Assembly (NCBI RefSeq): GCF_028372415.1
Contig: NC_092878.1
Span: 70,573,830 to 70,637,829, forward strand
Length of the DNA stretch: 64,000 nt
Source: Notamacropus eugenii
Taxonomy: Eukaryota > Chordata > Mammalia > Diprotodontia > Macropodidae
Direction of reading: 5' to 3'
Below, one piece after another: positions 45,201 to 56,486 of this stretch; positions within the stretch are counted from its first letter, which is position 1, and each line of letters opens with the position of its first letter. The notes under the pieces are model-generated. The model had not been told where the DNA came from. It searched no databases and saw only the letters and a program-made list of their open reading frames with translations. The position numbers and the translations under genes are program-made.

Positions 45201-46179
45201 GACTTTCTCATTGAAGTTTGATCTCTCTGAAGGATTCAGAAAGACCACTTGGTCTTTCTAGGTACATTCTGTTCTCAATTTCATTATCTCCCACTTATTT
45301 GCCCCCAGAGACATATAAGTAATTTAGAAGATGAAAATTTCAGGGGAAATAAAACTCCGTAGATGAAAAAAGTAGAAGTAACTCAAGAAAGCCATTGCTT
45401 TCCTGCAGGGCCTATAACACTAGCTCCATCTCCTATTTTTACCTGCTTGAAGTGTTTCCTTTCTCCCAGGATAGGCTGTGCTGAGAGGTTGAGAACTTGT
45501 TATGGTTTGGAGCTGCATCTCTTGGAGAAGCTTAATTTTTCTTCAACTGAAGGACTTAGGAGCCTTGAAGTACTATCTCTAAGTCTTCACAGGTTGACCC
45601 ACTGAACTTTCATCCTGGTCCCCCTGCTCTAACCCCTGTCTGTGGGCCTTAGAGAAATTTGGGAAGACTAGAGCAAAACTTTGGACATGGTGATCTCCTG
45701 AGCATGGATACAAACAGTGTTTCTCTTTCCCAAACTTCCTTTCTCTCCCAAAAAAATCAACCCCGCCTGTGGTCTAAGGACAGCAAGATGTGCCGTAAAA
45801 CAGCCACTGGAGACACATTCACTGTTCATGCTAAAGAGAAGACATCATTGGGCCAGTTCTGAATTTCCCTCCTTATCCCTAAACCAGGTAAGAGGTTGGG
45901 TGCTTCCAATAACCAGGCAGAGGACTTCTGGGACGTAATCAACTGATTTTCTGCTCAGGTCTCCATTCTTACCATTCTTTCACATGCGACTCCATGTCAT
46001 AAATCAGCCCCTGCTTCATATGTGCCTCTACATTCTCCCTTAGAAGTATTTTGAGAAATATGTCATTTGGTGACCTGCTATGTACATTTCCCTTCCCTCT
46101 AAGTTTTCTGATCCTTAAGCATTTTTCCCCTACATAGCTACACTAATTATAACTCTACATAAACACTAAATAATCATAG
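45201..46179. other. Unexplained higher-GC block
   Basis: 45340-46020 is less AT-rich than its surroundings and matches no repeat I know. Overlapping plus ORFs (45363-45605, 45659-45862, 45717-45938) have no recognisable domain. A splice-donor-like CCAGGTAAGAGG occurs near 45885-45896, but nothing else supports an exon. Confidence 0.3.
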
Positions 46180-46880
46180 AATAAGTAAGAATAAAATGCC
46201 TTTAAAATAGTTTAAGAGTCTGGAGACAGATTGGAGTAACCTAACAAGGCCCCTATAAGAAATGAGATTTAAGCAGAATTTTGAAGGAAGGGACAAGAAG
46301 AGAGCCCTCACGCTACACACTCTGTTTGGAATAGATCACTAGCTTGCTTAAATAGAATGGTACAATGAGAGCCAGATTTTGCAGATTAATGTTTTGTGTA
46401 AGAGGACAAGATCATATATTACACACATAAAATTGTATAAAATAAAGCTGGAAAAGTTGGAATCAGAGAATTATTATGAATGATATTGAATTAAATTGAA
46501 TTTAGCTAATTAATAGATTGATGACATTGTGGATGATCATAGATGAGAAATTAATTGTGTTATGCAAAAAATGTAGGGATGAATATAATTTCTATTCAAG
46601 TTATTACAATTACTTTAAAAAACTGAGAGATAATAGAATGGATGGAGATAAAAGTAATAAGCAAAGGTTTTTAACTGTATACTATGTGGCTAGGAATATG
46701 CTAAGTGCTGGGGATATAAATATAGCTAAGAAAGACTCCTTCATGGAGATTATATTCCAACAGAGGAGGGCTGCACATATAAGAGAGATAGAGTTGAAAA
46801 ACATGGAGGGTATGGAAGATACCTGGGTCTGGACATGTTTTGGAGATGTCCTAGAAATGTTCTTATGTCCTTTTTTAGTG
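46180..46880 (-). repeat. Two antisense L2 fragments
   Basis: 46180-46320: 'atgagatttaagcagaattt' with 'tgaaggaagggacaagaaga'. 46640-46880: 'actatgtggctaggaatatg', 'ctaagtgctggggatataaa', 'tatattccaacagaggaggg'. The 128-codon ORF 46518-46904 overlaps the second and is an L2 shadow, not a gene. Confidence 0.5.
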
Positions 46881-49800
46881 CAAGTTAAGAAAAAAGTCAA
46901 CTAGAGGTCTGAGTCTTCTCTCCCTCAAGAGGAGATTAGAGTGAAAAGAAAATTTGTCATTCAGCAAATTAATTAAATGATTAAATATTGAAAATCATTT
47001 TGGAAAATTCAAAACTCTGCTTGCCCACTAAAAAAAAGAACCATTTTATTTTCCTCAATGAGAAAGGGATTTGGTGAACTTTTTCAGAAAATGCCTTTCA
47101 TTTTTCCTTATGTAGACACTATGATGTGTCATATTTTCTTATCCCTTCTTTTCTTCTGGGTTTCTTTCAATGTCCTATATCTGGCCTTTTTTGGGAAACA
47201 GGAAATGCTAGAAATCAAATATGAAAGAATGCATTATTCAGTTCCTCCTCATAGTTTTATCCCTCTGTATAAACTTCTATAAAAAGTCATACTGTGTTTT
47301 CCACTGTCAATCAAGTGATTTCATTTCAGGTTCAAAGATAAATTCCTTCCTTCTCTTACAATATTTTACAATATTATTTATTCCTTTATTCTCTCCAAGG
47401 GAGAATGAAGACTCTTTTGCAGCTTTGATCTATATATTTTGTTCTTAAACTAAAATTTAATACTGTTTTAAAACTGAGATTTAAAATACAAAATGGCTTG
47501 TTGTAAATCAATTCTGTTTAACTACATATCTCAAGGGCAGGAATGAAGTTCATTGAATGAAATAATTTAGAAAGACCTTTTCTAAAGCTTTTTCAAGGAA
47601 ATATTTTCTGTGTTTCATGGTTTGAGAATTAGAACAGTGTAGAACAAAAGCTGTAAATATGGACTTCATTTTTAATATATCCATATCTTTTTCCCCCAAA
47701 GACTGAGTTTGGCCATTTATTCTAATGAAGACATTGAAATTTGTTGACTAAATTGATAACTTTTGGTATTAAACCATCAGTAGGTTTTAAATAATGTGAT
47801 TCATAAGCATTATAATTACATGCCAATATAATAGTTTGAGCTCAGTAAAAAAATGAAAAAATCATCCCTCTGTTCCTATTAGAATAGAGAGGTTTTCATG
47901 AATCTCTTTCCTTACATATTACATCTTCTTCACATTAGGAGATTAAAATATAGAAGTAATTGTTTTATTTATTTACTTGTGTGTTCATTTATTTGAGGTT
48001 CTTTGACTTAGGAATGTGTATCAGGTAGATTTAAAAGTGATTTTGACTTAGAGTATTTTAATCAAATCAGAAAAATCCAAATCAACACTGAAAAAGTGTT
48101 CTCAGCCTACCTCTACACCATTGGAGGAAGGAGTATCCACATAGACAAAAGCATAGATTCTCCAAATACCTTCATTAACTTTGAATTTCCTAAGAAAAAA
48201 GTGGCTGACAAAGTTAAAATGGTCTAAAAGAAAGCTGTAGTTTTAAGTGTCCATTTAAGAAGTAACACAATAAGCTTTTTAAAAGAAGTTTTTATTGTGG
48301 TTCTTCTTATCTTTTTATTTTTTATTATGGCTATAGCTACTGTTTTGAAATAAATTAGCACTTTGTTTCATCAAAATTTTGTGTATTTTTTTTAAGTAAA
48401 TGGAAATTTCAGGTCTTCTGGAAAAGCTGTGATCAGTAAATCATGTTTTATCTTTGATAATTCTGAGTCCTAGAAGAGACCTTGTGGCTTTGCCATCACT
48501 AATGTGTAACTCTACACACTGGCCTCCCATCTTTAAATGAACAGGTAAAATCACCAAGCAAAATTCCATCATGCCAGCAAAAGATTAATATTATCTTACA
48601 TTAATGACAGGAACCTCTGACTTTTATATCAACAACCATAACCACATCTACAGCAACTGCAACAATGACAAATTTAAATGAATAGCAAACACATCTTTAA
48701 AATGAACATACTTATATCTCTAAAATCCGGATGTAAGGAACGGGACTGTCCTTGTTTAGAAATATTTTATGTACCCCTAACTTTGCTTAAGGCAGTTTAA
48801 GGTTCAGTACACCTGCACTGGAAATAATCCAGGGGGCAAGGGAGCTAAAACTGTGGAACCAATAATTTTCCTCCATGGTTCCTATGGTCTCTCCTGCCAT
48901 GTGGGTTGGCTAGTACCATTCCCAATGTGTGCAGATGTGTCCCTCAAGCATGAGCCTTTATGTCACAGCTTCAGTGCTTGATACGGATTATTCTTAATGC
49001 ATTGGCAGGGCTGTACCTCCGGGGGCACAAGTTGGGAAGTTCTATATATGGACACAACCCCACACAAGTGCAGGTTTCCTTGTACAGAAAGCTTTGTGTT
49101 CCTATTTGATACACTGATGCATTGTCTTCATTTTATTTTAATACTGGGGAAAATGAAACACTGAAGCCTTGATTTCCTGAGCTAAGATGTTCACATTTTC
49201 TAAATAGAATATTTGAATGACCAAAATGTCACTGTGAATTGAGTTGAAGCAAAATCAATTGAAATGAGTTGAGTTGAATAACTGAGAACTTAAGGTAAGT
49301 ATTGGATAAAGGAATAAATTCTATAAGTCTTAATCAAATCAAATTCCACACATACTCTTTTTTTTAAAACTGGTAATGATGTTTAATCATGTAGACCACA
49401 TACTTCAATGTGGATACTCTTACCAGGGATATGATATCACAACTCATCATGTCTGCTCATTCTATGGCATTCTTTTCCATGTCCTATAAATTCAATCTTG
49501 GGTGTAAGGAAGAGGAAGGTATCTTTTTTGAGTCATCTGAATCATTATGAGGAATCCATTCAAACAATAAAATCCAAATATCTTACTTAAATGATATAAG
49601 GAAAAGCAGACAAAATGAAATAATGTATTGCTTGTGTTTTATACAGAAAAATTGAACCCCACACTTATTCCTCTGCCCATCAGGGGGAAAATAACTGAAA
49701 TTCTCAGATAATACTAAAATACAATCTTTCAATTTATCTCATGAGATCAGATATTGAAAATTAATGTTTTTGTGCCTGTATGTAGCCATAGAATTGGATG

Positions 49801-50650
49801 ACAGCTACATGGACAGTTAGAGATACAGGGCAAGAGATATACAGAGAAATCCATTTCTATCTACATAGATATCAACAGATATGAAAAGGCCTACCTTTGT
49901 GCACAGTAATTAGAAAACAAATTTCCATTTAACATTCACTTAATATAGTGCTATCTATTTTTTAAGGTTGTAATACTATTTTACTTAAAAATGGAAGTAG
50001 GTGTCAGATTTACAGAGATGTCACAGTTGATAACAGAAATCCTTGCAGGCCAGCTTAGCTTTGACAAAGTATTATTTCACTCTAAAACTGCCACCAAAAT
50101 GTTAGATAAGATTAGAAGTGGGGGAAAAGGGAACATTTCCATTTGAATGATGCGATTTTTGTGTTCTTTCTTTATTAAAAGTACACAATACACTTGAAAT
50201 GTACAATCCTATTTGAATGGTTATTCATGGAATTCAAGGCACTGTTTATTTTTTTTAAGTTCCTATTTTTGCATCTAAATGCTCTCAAATGTACCCAGAT
50301 TGAACACATCTGTTGGAAGAGTTAGATAGGGACCCTGCAGCATTCTTCTCTTGTCTAAACTAGCTCACTGGCACTTAACACAGGACTAAATAAGCTTGCT
50401 TGATTTTCCTTTGTCCTAAGAGGAGGATAATGCCTGATTGTCCCTTTGGGAAACAGACAACTTTTGCCTATGGTGAGGAAATGGAAGTTACATGCTATTC
50501 AGAAAATTGTTATTTAGGTTCGCACTACATGTACCCCAAAAGTTTGTGAAATAGGAAGGTCAAGAGGTTTAGTCAAGAAGTCAGATGAGTGTGGCATCCA
50601 GGGGCAATGACCATAGTAAAGGAAGAAATCTTAAAGTTTAAAAAACTTAA
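46881..50650. other. Long repeat-poor, gene-free interval
   Basis: Nearly 3.8 kb with no transposon I can recognise. ORFs in 47058-47448 are T-rich and unremarkable. 48690-49120 and 50030-50480 have higher complexity and are candidates for conserved noncoding sequence. 49360-49560 contains small AT-rich debris. Confidence 0.35.
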
Positions 50651-50658
50651 ATCTAGTA

Positions 50659-50885
50659 CAGTGTTTCTCAAAGTATAGTCCAGAAACACCTTGGGGGTCC
50701 CCAAGACCCTCTCATGGGGTCCCCAAGATCAAAACTGTTTACATAAAAATACTAAAGCTTTATATTAATATAACATATAGCAACAGATATAACCCATATA
50801 AACAAAAGTTAGTTAAGGATCTCAAGAATTTTTAAGATTGTAAAATGTAAAGGGATCTTAAGACCATGAATTTTAAGAATTGCTG
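50659..50885. mobile_element. MER5-like hAT nonautonomous transposon with target duplication
   Basis: Ends 'cagtgtttctcaaagtatag' and 'tgaattttaagaattgctg' are imperfect inverted repeats of CAGTG(G/T)TTCT type. Inside, 'ccttgggggtccccaagacc' and 'ctcatggggtccccaagatc' match the MER5A1-like core. Flanks ATCTAGTA (50651-50658) and ATCTAGTT (50886-50893) give an 8-bp hAT duplication with one mismatch. 227 bp, noncoding. Confidence 0.85.
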
Positions 50886-50893
50886 ATCTAGTT

Positions 50894-51060
50894 CAACCTC
50901 CTAATTTTCATATGAAAAGGACTTTGGTCCAAAGACTTTCAATGACTTATCTAAGATGACACAGGCAACAAGTAACTAAGTCATATTCCAAACTTGCGTT
51001 CTCTGATTATAAATCCAAGCCTTTGTACCTCTACCTCCTAACACAGACACATTCCTCTCA
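50894..51060 (-). repeat. MIR-like SINE, antisense
   Basis: 'caacctcctaattttcatat', 'caatgacttatctaagatga', 'cacaggcaacaagtaactaa', ending 'gcctttgtacctctacctcc'. The MER5-like element inserted at its edge. Confidence 0.6.
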
Positions 51061-51480
51061 TGGTTTAAACACTTCTTTTAAAGAAGAAAAAGAGAAAGGT
51101 TGGAAATAAGAGTGGGATTGGGGGAAGGAAATATTTCCCCTCTTTGGTTTAGATAAAACAGAGCATATGCCTATGAAATAACCTGTCAGAAATGATTACG
51201 CTTTATAGGAGTATGGATAATTTTTAATATGAGAACAATTTCTAAAATGCATGAATTTTACTATACAAAGCTTCAAACACCATTTCATCTCTTTGCCTGT
51301 AACAGTGTCATTGAACCTCATTTAAGTTATCTGAGGTGGGGGCGGAAATTGCCATGTTAAGAAAAAGATTTTTTCATTCTTACCCCTCAACCTCACCTCA
51401 AAATATGAAGGGACTTAGATTTTAAAAAAAATCTCATTTCCTATCATTTTCTGTCCTTTACATAAGAAGACATACCATCC
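51061..51480. other. No gene or recognised repeat
   Basis: Unassigned sequence. Confidence 0.35.
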
Positions 51481-51900
51481 ACTATCACTAAAGGATTGAA
51501 GATCTGCCTCTTCTACAAAACAGTTTTTCCCTCTAGTAATTTTATTGGTTAATCCCTGAGTGTGTTTAGTTTCTTAGTTCCAACCCACTGGGTATATAAA
51601 AAGTGAAATCGTACTTGATGACCAGATGAGATTCCTGCAGTTTGGAATGAGGTGGAGCTATGTCCTATAGTCATACTTGCATTAGAACTTGGTATAGGAT
51701 TTGCCACCTTGAAACTGTTGGTCACTGAATGACTGCCAGTTTTGTTTCAAGGGACCCAACTCATTTTTCCCTTTTATAATGTCTTCTCTCATCTCACAAC
51801 TGGATATGATTTTTTTTCTCCTCTTAACTGTCTTGTGGCACTTAGCACGTTTTTGTTTACTAATCAAGGTATAAACCAGAAATATGTATTAGTATTCCAC
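51481..51900 (+). repeat. Possible L2 LINE, sense
   Basis: 'atctgcctcttctacaaaac', 'tgtcttctctcatctcacaa' and 'cttgtggcacttagcacgtt' are in L2 order, but similarity is weak. Confidence 0.35.
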
Positions 51901-51964
51901 TGCTGTGAAACATGTTTAACTCAGAATTCAAACTGTAGTAGGGTTTCTAATAAATAGAGAAGTT

Positions 51965-52210
51965 TTCCAGGTATTTGCTGATGACATTGTGTTCCTTGTA
52001 GCAAATCCTACAAGTTTGTAGAAGGTATTAAAAACAATCCATTATTTACTAAAAGAATTTAATCTAATTTTCCCAATAGGAAAAACCCAGTAGATTGAGA
52101 ATGCCTATTGTCCAGACTATGATATGCTGCTGGATGAACATCCAATAGAATTGCGCCATTGTTACATATATCTTGAATGGACAATGCAGATGAACAGTTG
52201 TTGTAGAAGC
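51965..52210 (+). mobile_element. RTE-class LINE reverse-transcriptase remnant
   Basis: The frame starting GTATTTGCTGATGACATTGTG (51971) reads VFADDIVFLVANPTSL before a TAG. FADD is the catalytic aspartate motif of reverse transcriptases. Later codons give 'YIYLEWTMQMN', resembling the YVYLG-TM-MN segment of RTE/BovB-like enzymes. Stops interrupt the frame. This is the only visible reverse-transcriptase active-site motif in the window. RTE enzymes mobilise the RTE-tailed SINEs at 27173 and 55555. Confidence 0.65.
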
Positions 52211-52664
52211 AACAATTGTTTTACATAGGCTAAGCTGATTTTTCCTTAATGGAAAAGGGAAATATCCTTATCATTGGATTGGTCCAGGTAATTATAGTTT
52301 GAAATACTGACATGTACTTACGGCCACCTAAAATATTCAGGGCTCCTCAAGTTCCAGGCAATCTTCACTGCCAATCAAGTCAACACATCTCCTTCACTTT
52401 CTACAATAAAATGCTGTGAAATGGGGCAGTGTTCTCCTGAATCAATGAGGGTGTCCTCTTTAAATCTTTTATTGTTAGGCAAATCTCTTTTTATTGAGTT
52501 TTATGTGCTCTACAAGTATTTCATTGCATTCCTTTCCTGGATCTGCCAATCAAGAGACTGGGCTGAGTTAAGCCTGGCCCAGTACGATGACTTGGGTCAA
52601 GGATTGAAGTGGGGGAGGGAATGAATTGGATTATATTTGGAAAATGGTACAGTGATTCTCATGA
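52211..52664. other. No gene; possible RTE debris
   Basis: May hold further decayed RTE sequence, but I cannot align it. Short ORF 52421-52624 lacks a domain. Confidence 0.3.
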
Positions 52665-52880
52665 CATCACAGAATCTTAGGGGCACTAGAGTCCTTAGAA
52701 GCTATCTAATCCAATTTATATTTAAAATAGCTCCTTGCTATGATGCATTATACTGGCATCCTTAAGGTTTCATTCTTTTTGATGTCATCAAAAGACAGGG
52801 AAGTCACCACCTCCAGTTGCAGTCAATTCCTTTGGACAATTCTAAAAATTAGGAAGCCTTTCTTGGTGCAAATAAAGCAT
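52665..52880 (-). repeat. CR1/L3-like LINE 3' region, antisense
   Basis: 'cagaatcttaggggcactag', 'agaagctatctaatccaatt', 'gggaagtcaccacctccagt', then 'aattaggaagcctttcttgg'. Same family type as 12955-13095 and 26640-27060. Confidence 0.45.
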
Positions 52881-52914
52881 ATTAAATGGCAAGGTCAAAC
52901 TTCTCTCTGAAAAA

Positions 52915-53070
52915 AATCATATATGTATGCATGTATATGTATGTGTACGTGTTTACTCATACACATAAATTTATATGTGTATTGTATATTTGTATATACA
53001 CATACATATATACACATATGCATGTATATACATGTGTGTTTGTATACATGTATGTGTATGTATGTATATA
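52915..53070. repeat. TATG/TACA complex microsatellite
   Basis: Interrupted TATG, TGTA and ACATA units from 'catatatgtatgcatgtata' to 'tatgtatgtatata'. Short ORFs across it are artefacts. Confidence 0.85.
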
Positions 53071-54680
53071 GTCATGGTGAGGTAATACAATAGTTGAGTT
53101 ATTGGAACGAGTTGTAATCGCAAAAAAGTGACAATATTTAATTCAAAAAAGATACAAATAAAAATAAGATAAATACAGCTAATTAATTTTTTGTAAAGCA
53201 AATAATTAACCTTTAATTTATTTTCATACCAAGGCTTATTTTATATTTGCCAGGTGTGTTTACAATGAATTCAGTTTTCTAGCATAACAGTCATTTTTTT
53301 CTATATTTTTAGGGACTGGGAGCAAGTCTACATTACATATTTTGCATAATCATCAAACATAAAATGGTGAAGAATTTCCTGTTTAGAGGCATTTGGTGAT
53401 GATATTGGTAGTGGTTGTGGGTCTATAGATAATAATTTTCATTTCAATAATTTAATTTTCCTCCTTGATAAGAGAACATTTATTGAACAGCTTAGTGTGT
53501 TGATTGCATGTACTCAGAATAAGGACCTGATTGGATCATAGTCTTTCGTGGGAAGTCAACTTATTTTCTAAACTTGACTTTCTCCTAGAGCCGCTGCATT
53601 TGCTATGATGCCATACTTACTCAATTGGATTAAAGTCTAGGGACCTATAAAGAAAATACAATCTGCATTTACTGCCTAATTACAATCTCCCCGTGCAGTG
53701 CATAATGTTTTCACAGTACAAATTATGTGTCAGGAATCAAATTTCACTAAAAGCAGTTTATAATGAACTGTACAGAAGTGCTGAATATCGCAATCTAACT
53801 GCCTTGAACTTGGACCTTCATTTGTAATCATCACAGACCCCACCATGAGCTTAATCATTGCTAAAATTCAATGTAACATTCGAAAATTATAACTATGACT
53901 CATTATGTCAAGAAATGTACCATGCACATTATTAATTTAGAATATGATAATAGATGGTCCCAGTAACTCTGTAGATAGGCCCACGAGAATCCTGTGTGGG
54001 CTATAATCATGTCTATGGTAAGGGGACTGCTTTTCTCTATATCACTTCATTCTTAAGAAATCACTTCTTTATGACTCTGCTAAGAAAGGTAGATAAGTAT
54101 AAACAAATTAATGGAGAATTAGATTTTGTTCAATATAAAATGCAATGTAGAAATCATAGAAAAATGTGGTTCCATTTATATTCCAGAATAATCCCAAGTA
54201 CCATCTCTCAATGGATAATTTCAGATGTATTTAATATACACTGTCCCTGTCTCCAGAAGGAAATTGTACTAAATCTCTGGAGTTCTACTGTCATTTCATC
54301 GGGAAAAATAACAGCCTGAAATTTAGCATGTTCCAGATGAGAAACAGGCCTATGGGTTGCATCTGTCATGTTTCATTATTAACCTTTCTGATCACTGGGT
54401 AATACCTAAGGAAAAACATATATGTCATACAGCACAGTGTGCATCAAAACAGGTGGTTCGGAAAAATAACTGCAGTCACAACCTTGTGGCTTCTAACATT
54501 TAACACAAGCATAGGAAAGGAATTTACCAATTCCCACATTGCTGTAGTTACACATCTATTTTTGCATTTGACTAGATGGACCGAATCATTTTAGGTTAGG
54601 GTGTTTCATTCTGAACTTCTTTTGAAATGTGCTGTATACATGTTGATATATCCACTCATGTTTCACAAATAGATATTCAG
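53071..54680. other. Repeat-poor block, possible conserved noncoding sequence
   Basis: No recognised transposons. 53560-54340 is high-complexity sequence with TAATTACA, CAGGAATC and similar motifs and no repeat hallmarks. The 107-codon ORF (53996-54319) has no recognisable domain, and stop-free length alone is not evidence of coding. Confidence 0.35.
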
Positions 54681-54850
54681 TACAAACTACAAACAAAACA
54701 CTATGTTAGACACTGTGTTTGGGGTTAGAGGTGGAGACAGACATGGAGCATAAAAGTGAATAAAACACAGTCTTTGATTTCAAAAAGAAAATAATTAAAA
54801 AATTAAAGGAAAAAAATGTTAAGTACCATAGGATGGAACAAAGGAGTTCA
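54681..54850 (-). repeat. L2 LINE 3' end, antisense, diverged
   Basis: 'cactatgttagacactgtgt', 'gagacagacatggagcataa', 'cacagtctttgatttcaaaa'. Antisense L2 order, weak. Confidence 0.4.
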
Positions 54851-54949
54851 AAGAATAAAAAAATATTCAGTCATCAGAAACTTATTAAATGAGTAGAAAG
54901 AGGCAGTTTATTTCACCTCAGTTTAATTTATGAAATTATAGAAGGTAAG

Positions 54950-55510
54950 AGTAATACAGAGCCCTTTTCCCCAAGATGGCCCCAAAGGCAAAGAAGGAAG
55001 CTGATGTCCCCCCAAGACAGAAGCAATGTCCAAGGCCTTGAAGGTCAAGAAGACCATGTTGGAGGGTATCCATAGTCACAAAAAGAAAAACATCCAAACA
55101 TCCTCCACTTTTCAGCAACCCAAGACACTAAGACTTTGGTGGCAGCACAAATACTTTTGGGAAAGTATCCCTCAGAGAAACAGGGTTGATCATTATGCCA
55201 TCACTAAATTTCCCTTGATCATTGAGTCTGCTATGAAGAAGATTGAGGACAACACCTGGTCTTCATTGTGGTTATCAAGGTCAAAAGCATCAGATCAAGC
55301 AGGCAGTAAAGAAGCTGGATGGTGTTGATGTGGTCAAGGTCAACACACTGATCCAGCCTGATGGAGAGAAGGCCTATGTCTGACTTGATCCAAACTTGAT
55401 GCTTTAAATGTCAACAAAATTGGAATCATCTAAACTGTGTCCAACTGTTCCACTTCACCTACAAAAAAACGCTTTCCAGAAAAAAGAGAAATAGAGAAAA
55501 AAAGTTACTC
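54950..55510 (+). pseudogene. RPL23A processed pseudogene
   Basis: Intronless copy of ribosomal protein L23a (uL23, binds 28S rRNA near the tunnel exit). The CDS-equivalent starts at ATG 54976 ([16 protein letters not shown]) and ends at TAA 55431-55433 after NKIGII. That is 458 nt against 471 in the gene. A frameshift/stop occurs early (stop near 55038). The body continues in other frames with [14 protein letters not shown], then PRQ...[14 protein letters not shown] and [10 protein letters not shown] 5' UTR remnant 'cccttttccccaag' and a mutated A-rich tail (about 55463-55505) mark it as processed. I could not identify a target duplication. Nonfunctional. Confidence 0.95.
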
Positions 55511-56486
55511 AACCAAAAAGCAACAGTCATTTATGAAGAACCTATTGTGTGTCACATACTAAACTTTAAACCCATTTCACTCTGCAGCTCATAGATTGGA
55601 CAACAATAGGTCCGTGCCCAAGCACCACTTAATAACTATTTCTTGGGCCTTCCTGACTCAGAGTGAATGTAAATAGTAACTGTTTCTCTTTTGGCCACCA
55701 ACCCTGAGGGTTTTCCCCTCCCAGTTTGATTTTATTTAATTTATTATTTTTTTATTAAAGGGGCATCCCTTGACTCACTTCTTAAAGAGGCCTATTCCCT
55801 GAATGGGCATTGACTCACTCAAAGTGAGAACCTGAAAAGGCCTTAGCCTAAAAGGACCAGGGTCTCCCGTTGCATCCTGGGCCTCTCTAGTCATCCTGAT
55901 GACCTGGCCACCATACCCAGATAGCTCTGGAGGAGAAAATGAGGTTGATGACCTTTCATAGCCCTCTCTCACTGAAATCAAAGTCAACTGCAAGTCGTGT
56001 CATCATCTCCTTGATATCATGATCCTCTTCAAGAAGGAAAGACAAAGACAACAACTGTGTGTCAGGTATTGTACTAGCCATAGGGGAGATTAGTACCACT
56101 ACTACTGCTGCTACTGCTGCTACTGATAATAATAGCAAAATTGACAATAAACAGTTCTTATGGTCTAATTCAAGCTGACCTAATGCTCTAGGTTCAGAAT
56201 GTGAATTCAAGAGAACATGTAACAGTAAACAAAAGGAGATTTAATTATATCATAGGTAGATAAATACAAGAAAGAGGGAGGACAGTAGCAGTTGGGAATA
56301 TCAAGAAAGGCTACTTGTAGAAGGTAATTCTTGAGCTTTGTCTCAAAGGAAAAAGAGGCTCTATGAGAAAGAGAAAATAAGGAATTTAATCAAAGGATGG
56401 CAGAAAATCAAGGCATAGAAAAAGTGATGGGGAGTGAAGTGTGAAGAATAAAGAATAGACCAGTTTGGCTAGACTATGCAATATGG
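55511..56486 (-). repeat. L2 LINE 3' region, antisense, split by an RTE-tailed SINE
   Basis: Left stub 'ttatgaagaacctattgtgt' (to 55554). After the SINE it resumes 'gtgtcaggtattgtactagc', 'gagatttaattatatcatag', 'ggctacttgtagaaggtaat'. It is cut again at 56487 by an LTR. Confidence 0.65.
55555..56055 (+). repeat. RTE-tailed SINE/RTE 3' fragment with target duplication
   Basis: Target duplication TGTGTGTCA at 55546-55554 and 56056-56064. The 3' part carries the RTE-type tail: 'gtcctcctgatgacctggc'-type region, 'gctctggaggagaaaatgag', 'tcatctccttgatatcatga', ending in a CAAAGACAACAAC simple tail. The first ~270 bp ('ggccaccaaccctgagggtt', 'gactcacttcttaaagaggc') is not tRNA-like, unlike 27173-27474. 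So this is either an RTE 3' end or a different composite SINE. Confidence 0.75.

Noticed and set aside
46518-46904. 128-codon ORF
   Set aside because: Overlaps an antisense L2 fragment; no domain.
53996-54319. 107-codon ORF starting MGYNHVYGKG
   Set aside because: No recognisable domain, no splice or promoter support; kept only as part of a possible noncoding conserved block.
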